This document shows, piece after piece, positions 13,994 to 17,218 of a DNA stretch of 17,218 nucleotides. A model generated the notes under the pieces. The model was not told where the DNA came from. It saw only the letters and a program-made list of their open reading frames with translations, and made no database searches. The translations under genes and the position numbers were made by a program. Positions within the stretch are counted from its first letter, which is position 1. Every line of letters begins with the position of its first letter. Source of the DNA: Actinomycetota bacterium (GTDB lineage Bacteria; Actinomycetota; Thermoleophilia; Gaiellales; Gaiellaceae); the NCBI GenBank assembly GCA_005883245.1, contig VAXT01000128.1, positions 1-17,218 on the forward strand, read 5' to 3'.

Positions 13994-14593
13994 TTAACCC
14001 CGATATAGCACCGAACCTATTCGGATCATGGTTGCCCCCTCCTCCGCGGCCACCTTGTAATCCTGGCTCGTACCCATCGAAAGCTGGGTCAGCCCGTGTT
14101 CTTCGCCCAATTCTCGCAGTTTGCGGAAGTACGGGCGCGAAGCTTCGGGGCTCTCCGCTGCGGGGGGCATCGTCGAGAGACCGCGTACGTCCGGATACAG
14201 CTCGAGCAGGTCGGGGAGCTTCTCGGGTGGCACGCCGGACTTCGTGGCCTCGCCCGCGAGGTTGACCTGGACGAGGGCCGGAATCTCCAGGCGGCGCGCC
14301 GCGGACTCGCTGTCCAGCGAGTGGACGAGCTCGCAGATCTGGTTGACGACCTTGGTTTTGCGGCTCTGCAGGTGCCCGATGAAGTGCCAGCGGAATCGGT
14401 CGCCGTGGGCGGTGTGCTTCGCCTCGAGGTCCTGGGCGCGGTTCTCGCCGACGACGTCGATGCCGGCTTCGGCCAGCGCGGTCATGTCCTCGACGGACAC
14501 GTACTTCGTGGCCGCGACGATCATCACGCCGGGCCCGACCTCGTCGCGGACACGGGCCAGCCGCGCCGCGATCTGCTCAGCGGACAAGGCCAA
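13994..14593 (-). CDS. YggS/PLPBP-family pyridoxal-phosphate-binding protein
   Basis: A fold-type III single-domain protein involved in vitamin B6 and amino-acid homeostasis, without known catalytic activity. Motifs are IVAATKYVSVEDM (PLP-lysine in ATK), VGENRAQDLEAK, WHFIGHLQSRKTK, LVQVNLAGEATKSGVPPE, GLSTMPP, LSMGTSQDYKVAAEEGATMI and RIGSVLYRG. At 199 residues it is shorter than the usual 225-235. The helix between VHSLDSESAARRLE and ALVQVNL is compressed. The frame begins with TTG at 14593, overlapping the pgeF end; a second TTG two codons later is equally possible. Upstream of sepF as in most Gram-positive genomes. Confidence 0.93.
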   Translation of the reverse strand: MALSAEQIAARLARVRDEVGPGVMIVAATKYVSVEDMTALAEAGIDVVGENRAQDLEAKHTAHGDRFRWHFIGHLQSRKTKVVNQICELVHSLDSESAARRLEIPALVQVNLAGEATKSGVPPEKLPDLLELYPDVRGLSTMPPAAESPEASRPYFRKLRELGEEHGLTQLSMGTSQDYKVAAEEGATMIRIGSVLYRG

Positions 14594-15287
14594 GGACGCC
14601 CTGGGTGCCGCGCGGCCGACCGGTTCGCCGCTCGGAGAAGAAGAGGTCTTCGCGACAGCGGGTGCAGAGGTCGACGCGGTCGACGGTGGACGCCCCGGCC
14701 TGGCGAGCCGCCTGCTCGGCCGCGGTCCAGAGGTCGAGCTTGCGGTCCGCGACGATCTCGTCCCCGAAGCGGGCCCGGAAGGGCCTCGCGACGTCCTCCC
14801 CCACCTCGTAGCAGCAGGGGCCGATCGCCGGCCCGACGATGGCGGCGAAACCGGGACCGAGGATGCTCGCGGCCGATTCGACGATCCCGTCGAGCAGGCC
14901 TCGCCAACCGGCGTGCAGCACGGCCAGCGCGGGCTCGGACCCGTTCGTACGGGCCATGGCGATCAGCGCGCAATCGGCGCCGAGCGCGAGCATCGGGATT
15001 CCGCGCTCGTCCGTCCAGAGGCCGTCCCCGGGAGCGCCTCGCGAGCCGGCCTCGGCGCGGTTGACGGCGGTGGAATGGGTTTGGTAGCCGAGCGTCAGGT
15101 CGTCCTCGTCCGCTCCCACCTCGGCGCAGAGCCGCCGACGGTTCTCGTCCACGCGCTCGACGTGGTCGCCGGTGCGGCGCCCGAGGTTCAGAGACGCGAA
15201 CGGCCCTTCGCTGATTCCGCCTGCGCGCGTCGTGAAGACGACGTCGTACGGGCCCGGAACGTCCCAGCGGAAGAGCGGAACGCTCAC
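14577..15287 (-). CDS. pgeF: PgeF/YfiH-type multicopper-oxidase-like (LACC1 family) protein
   Basis: A 236-residue protein of the YfiH/YlmD family, members of which act as purine nucleoside phosphorylase/adenosine deaminase and, in E. coli PgeF, as a peptidoglycan-editing enzyme. Visible features are FTTRAGGISEGPFASLNLG, the metal ligands H71 (GYQTHS), C106 (LGADCA) and H125 (LAVLHAGWRGLLDGIVESA), plus VGPAIGPCCYEVGEDV and LCTRCREDLFFSERRTG. The C-terminus is GTQGVLGLVR, where many relatives have R..R.a.viwl. The GTG at 15287 overlaps the cca TGA (GTGA). Precise activity not decidable from sequence. Position before yggS-sepF is typical. Confidence 0.9.
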   Translation of the reverse strand: MSVPLFRWDVPGPYDVVFTTRAGGISEGPFASLNLGRRTGDHVERVDENRRRLCAEVGADEDDLTLGYQTHSTAVNRAEAGSRGAPGDGLWTDERGIPMLALGADCALIAMARTNGSEPALAVLHAGWRGLLDGIVESAASILGPGFAAIVGPAIGPCCYEVGEDVARPFRARFGDEIVADRKLDLWTAAEQAARQAGASTVDRVDLCTRCREDLFFSERRTGRPRGTQGVLGLVR

Positions 15288-16531
15288 GGCTGCTCGACGA
15301 GCTCCCGTGCCGCCTCGAGCTGGGATTCACGGCCGGCGAGCTCGCCGTTCAGCTTTCGGCGCCGCACCTCGGCCAGGATCTCCCCCACGCGCGGCGACTC
15401 GGCGAGCCCCAGCTCCGCGAGGTCGGCGCCCGTGATCTCGAGCTTCAGCTCCCCGAGGCGGTCGAAGTAGTCGTGTAGCTGTCGCTGGTCGTCGAGCGCG
15501 AGTGCGAAGAGGGGCGCATCTGGCGCGCGCGGTTCCGCGAGAGCGACGACGTCCGCCGGGCTGAGCGAGTCGCGGCCGAGCTCAGCGGCGATCCGCGGGC
15601 CGTGTTCGATGGCAGCGGCGATCAGCTCGGCGTCTCGGCGCCGCAGCTTCAGGTCGCGAAGCCATGGCCCAATCTCCTGGTGCGGCAGGCCGCGACCCAG
15701 CGCCGCCAGGCCGAGCCGCCAGGGCGGGACGCCGAGGCGGTATCGCTTGTTCAGCTCCCGCAGCCGACCGAAGAGTCGCACCGTCTCTTCGTCGGCGACG
15801 ACGTGCGGATGCACTTCTCTCTCGGCCCCGAGCTCGGCCAGCCGCGGGATTGCATGGCTTACGTCACCCTCGCTGAGCAGCGCTTCGAGCTCGTCGCGGA
15901 GGCGTGCGCCGGAGAGGTTCCCGACGTGCCCGGTCGCAATGCACTCGCGGGCGAGGCGGACCGTCTCGTCGTCCATGCGGAAGCCGTAGCGGTCCTCGTA
16001 CCGGATCGCGCGCAGGATCCGCGTCGGATCGTCGATGAACGAGCGCTCGTGGAGGATGCGGATGCGACCCGCCTCGAGGTCGGAACGGCCGCCGAACGGG
16101 TCGACGAGCTCGCCGAGGGCGTCGCCCTTGAGCGAGACGGCCATTGCGTTGATCGTGAAGTCGCGGCGGTGCAGGTCCTCGTCGATCGTGCCCGGCTTGA
16201 CAGCGGGGAGCACGGCCGGCGCGTGGTAGGACTCGCTGCGGGCGGTGACGACGTCGACACGGCCCTCCTCGCCGTAGAGGACGACTGCGGTGCCGAAGGT
16301 GCGGTGCGCGCGGACACGGCGGTCCAGCTTCTTCGCGAGCTCGCGCGCGAGGGCGATCGCGTCCCCCTCGACGACGATGTCGACGTCGAAGTTCGGCTCG
16401 CCGAGGAGGATGTCGCGGACCGAGCCGCCGACGAGGTAGACGCCCTCGTACGGCCCGCTGACGGCGGTGACCGCGTCGAGGACCGGCGCGAGGCTATCGG
16501 GGAGCTCGAGCGTCGCCATGGCGAAGGCCAT
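15284..16531 (-). CDS. cca: tRNA nucleotidyltransferase / poly(A) polymerase family (CCA enzyme)
   Basis: A class II nucleotidyltransferase that adds CCA (or part of it) to tRNA 3' ends. The 415-residue protein has VYLVGGSVRDILLGEPNFDV (G35-G36, R39-D40) with catalytic D49 and D51, DEDLHRRDFTINAMAV (motif B), DPFGGRSDLEAGRIRILHE, and SFIDDPTRILRAIRYEDRYG with FRMDDET (motifs C and D). The C-terminal tail has ITGADLAELGLAESPRVGEI. Length and tail match the actinobacterial/cyanobacterial branch. Whether it adds all of CCA or only A (some bacteria split the job) cannot be told. The tRNA-Pro gene in this window lacks an encoded CCA and so depends on such an enzyme. ATG at 16531; a second ATG four codons later (16519) is possible. 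Confidence 0.93.
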   Translation of the reverse strand: MAFAMATLELPDSLAPVLDAVTAVSGPYEGVYLVGGSVRDILLGEPNFDVDIVVEGDAIALARELAKKLDRRVRAHRTFGTAVVLYGEEGRVDVVTARSESYHAPAVLPAVKPGTIDEDLHRRDFTINAMAVSLKGDALGELVDPFGGRSDLEAGRIRILHERSFIDDPTRILRAIRYEDRYGFRMDDETVRLARECIATGHVGNLSGARLRDELEALLSEGDVSHAIPRLAELGAEREVHPHVVADEETVRLFGRLRELNKRYRLGVPPWRLGLAALGRGLPHQEIGPWLRDLKLRRRDAELIAAAIEHGPRIAAELGRDSLSPADVVALAEPRAPDAPLFALALDDQRQLHDYFDRLGELKLEITGADLAELGLAESPRVGEILAEVRRRKLNGELAGRESQLEAARELVEQP

Positions 16532-16547
16532 TGTGCCGCCCGCAACC

Positions 16548-16593
16548 AGGGCCTGTCCCTTCTTCGGTCTCTCACGAGGGACTGTCCCTCGTT
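16548..16593. repeat. Paired palindromes between ridA and cca
   Basis: AGGGCCTGTCCCT (16548-16560) and AGGGACTGTCCCT (16578-16590) differ at one base and lie 30 bp apart. The second is the centre of a perfect palindrome ACGAGGGAC-T-GTCCCTCGT (16575-16593) that includes the ridA stop. This looks like a dispersed palindromic repeat rather than an ordinary terminator; no U-run follows. Confidence 0.55.
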
Positions 16594-16978
16594 ACAGGAG
16601 TGCGACGGCTTCGATCTCGACGAGGGCGCCGGACGGAAGGCCCGTGATCTCGACCGTCGAGCGAGCCGGCGGTGTCTCGCCCACCCGTTCTGCGTAGATC
16701 GAGTTCATCCCCTGAAAATCGTCCAAGGACGTGAGGAAGACGGTCGTCTTCACGATCCGGTCGAGCCCGCTTCCCGCGGCGGCGAGGATCGCCTGGAGGT
16801 TGTCGAAGATCTGCCGCGTCTGCTCCTCGATCGTGTCGCCGGCCATCTCGGCGTGCTCGGGCCTCAGCCCCAGCTGCCCGGAGACGAACACGAGCCCGTT
16901 CGCCGTGATCGCCTGCGAGTAGGGCGCTCCCTGGAACGGCGCCGGCGCGTTCTCGGTTCGCACCGCGGTCTTCTCCAT
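16592..16978 (-). CDS. RidA family enamine/imine deaminase
   Basis: A 128-residue YjgF/YER057c/UK114 protein. RidA hydrolyses reactive 2-aminoacrylate and related imines formed by PLP enzymes. Key parts are PYSQAITANGLVFVSGQLGL, TRQIFDNLQAILAAAGSGLD, VKTTVFLTSLDDFQGMN and the active-site arginine R106 in PPARSTVEI, with the family ending LPSGALVEIEAVALL. I chose the ATG at 16978, one base after the hisB stop, with GGAGGGAG upstream at 16990-16983. Being downstream of hisB suggests co-transcription with histidine genes, but RidA proteins occur in many contexts. Whether it is RidA proper or another Rid subfamily is not certain. Confidence 0.92.
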   Translation of the reverse strand: MEKTAVRTENAPAPFQGAPYSQAITANGLVFVSGQLGLRPEHAEMAGDTIEEQTRQIFDNLQAILAAAGSGLDRIVKTTVFLTSLDDFQGMNSIYAERVGETPPARSTVEITGLPSGALVEIEAVALL

Positions 16979-16979
16979 C

Positions 16980-17218
16980 TCACTCCCTCCGTTTCCGGGG
17001 CCGGCCGGCCTGCACGAGCGCCACGCCGAGCGCCTTGAAGATCGCCTCCAGCACGTGCTGCGGATCGTCACCGTCGATCAGGCGGACGTGCAGCGTAAAC
17101 CCTCCGCCCTCGGCGAGCTCGTGCAGGAAGCTGGCGACGAGATCGGTACCGAGCCCGCCGACCCGAGCCTCGGAGAGATCGACGTTCGAGACGACAAGCG
17201 GCCGGCCGGACGCCTCGA
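16980..17218 (-). CDS. hisB: Imidazoleglycerol-phosphate dehydratase, C-terminal part (runs off right edge)
   Basis: The last 78 complete codons of a minus-strand gene ending TGA at 16982-16980. The chain reads SGRPLVVSNVDLSEARVGGL, TDLVASFLHELAEGGGFTLH, VRLIDGDDPQHVLEAIFKAL, GVALVQAGRPRKRRE. The pattern SGRP-LV..(V)G..(T)(D)LV..F...LA...G.TLH(V)R...G...(H)HxxEAxFKA..(R)AL..A is that of HisB, which dehydrates imidazoleglycerol phosphate in histidine synthesis. Two departures stand out. The second metal-binding motif HHxxE reads QHVLE, and the conserved C-terminal (P)S(T/S)KG segment is missing, replaced by a basic RPRKRRE tail. It could be a divergent HisB of this lineage or a paralogue; the rest of the gene is needed. 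Confidence 0.75.
   Translation of the reverse strand, partial: EASGRPLVVSNVDLSEARVGGLGTDLVASFLHELAEGGGFTLHVRLIDGDDPQHVLEAIFKALGVALVQAGRPRKRRE

Noticed and set aside
13986..14002. CGGGG/CCCCG hairpin between yggS and sepF as a terminator
   Set aside because: Only five base pairs, no U-run and it overlaps the yggS stop; too weak to claim as a terminator.
15602..17038. Long plus-strand open frame (478 codons) opposite cca and ridA
   Set aside because: Low-complexity Arg/Asp/Val/Leu composition and no motifs; it is the antisense shadow of high-GC genes on the minus strand that have clear families.
1..17218. CRISPR array, insertion sequence, phage or defence island
   Set aside because: No regularly spaced repeats, transposase, integrase or restriction genes seen; nearly all bases are covered by housekeeping genes.

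Overview
The window is about 17 kb of high-GC DNA with a tightly packed, almost entirely minus-strand gene set. Gene content points to a high-GC actinobacterium: sepF-yggT-divIVA order, a C4-type DksA/TraR protein, abundant GTG/TTG starts and many ATGA, GTGA and TGATG overlaps. The collagen-like protein at the left edge has a 'VKDSSLLKRDFKAGQLP..GPQG' layout that I associate with the class Thermoleophilia (Gaiellales/Solirubrobacterales). That taxonomic call is inference from family knowledge, not a search.

Layout, right to left (the direction of transcription). A C-terminal piece of hisB (imidazoleglycerol-phosphate dehydratase) and ridA are followed by a short palindrome-rich gap. Next come cca (tRNA nucleotidyltransferase), pgeF/yfiH, the PLP-binding protein yggS, and then the division/polar-growth genes sepF, yggT and divIVA. 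A dksA/traR zinc-finger gene, lspA and an rluD-type pseudouridine synthase lead into the classical core cluster rpsB-tsf-pyrH-frr-uppS-cdsA-dxr-rseP-ispG-proS. An XRE-type regulator gene overlaps the end of proS. Nearly every gene overlaps or abuts its neighbour, so long polycistronic transcripts with translational coupling are likely. The only gaps that could hold promoters or terminators are 10618-10731 (before rpsB), 13329-13434 (between sepF and yggT) and 16532-16591 (between ridA and cca).

The left end is the accessory part. A plus-strand gene at 409-726 encodes an encapsulated-ferritin-type (EncFtn) protein. It converges on the XRE gene, and both stop codons lie in one perfect palindrome. 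It diverges from a tRNA-Pro(GGG) gene across a 21-bp gap containing a symmetric -10-like element, which suggests a bidirectional promoter and a leaderless ferritin mRNA. Beyond the tRNA lies the N-terminal part of a collagen-like protein without a visible signal peptide.

Functionally, the core cluster joins translation (S2, EF-Ts, RRF, ProRS, Cca, RluD) with envelope building: MEP isoprenoid genes dxr and ispG feeding UppS, CdsA for phospholipids, and LspA and RseP membrane proteases. The most unusual observations are the orphan EncFtn with its symmetric promoter, an EF-Ts whose TDFV exchange motif reads TEPV, a HisB whose second metal motif reads QHxxE and whose C-terminus is short, a roughly 65-residue insertion in RseP, and two genes (uppS, rluD) whose conserved N-termini lie upstream of any conventional start codon. 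I did not find an obvious new multi-gene defence or secretion system, a CRISPR array or an insertion sequence.
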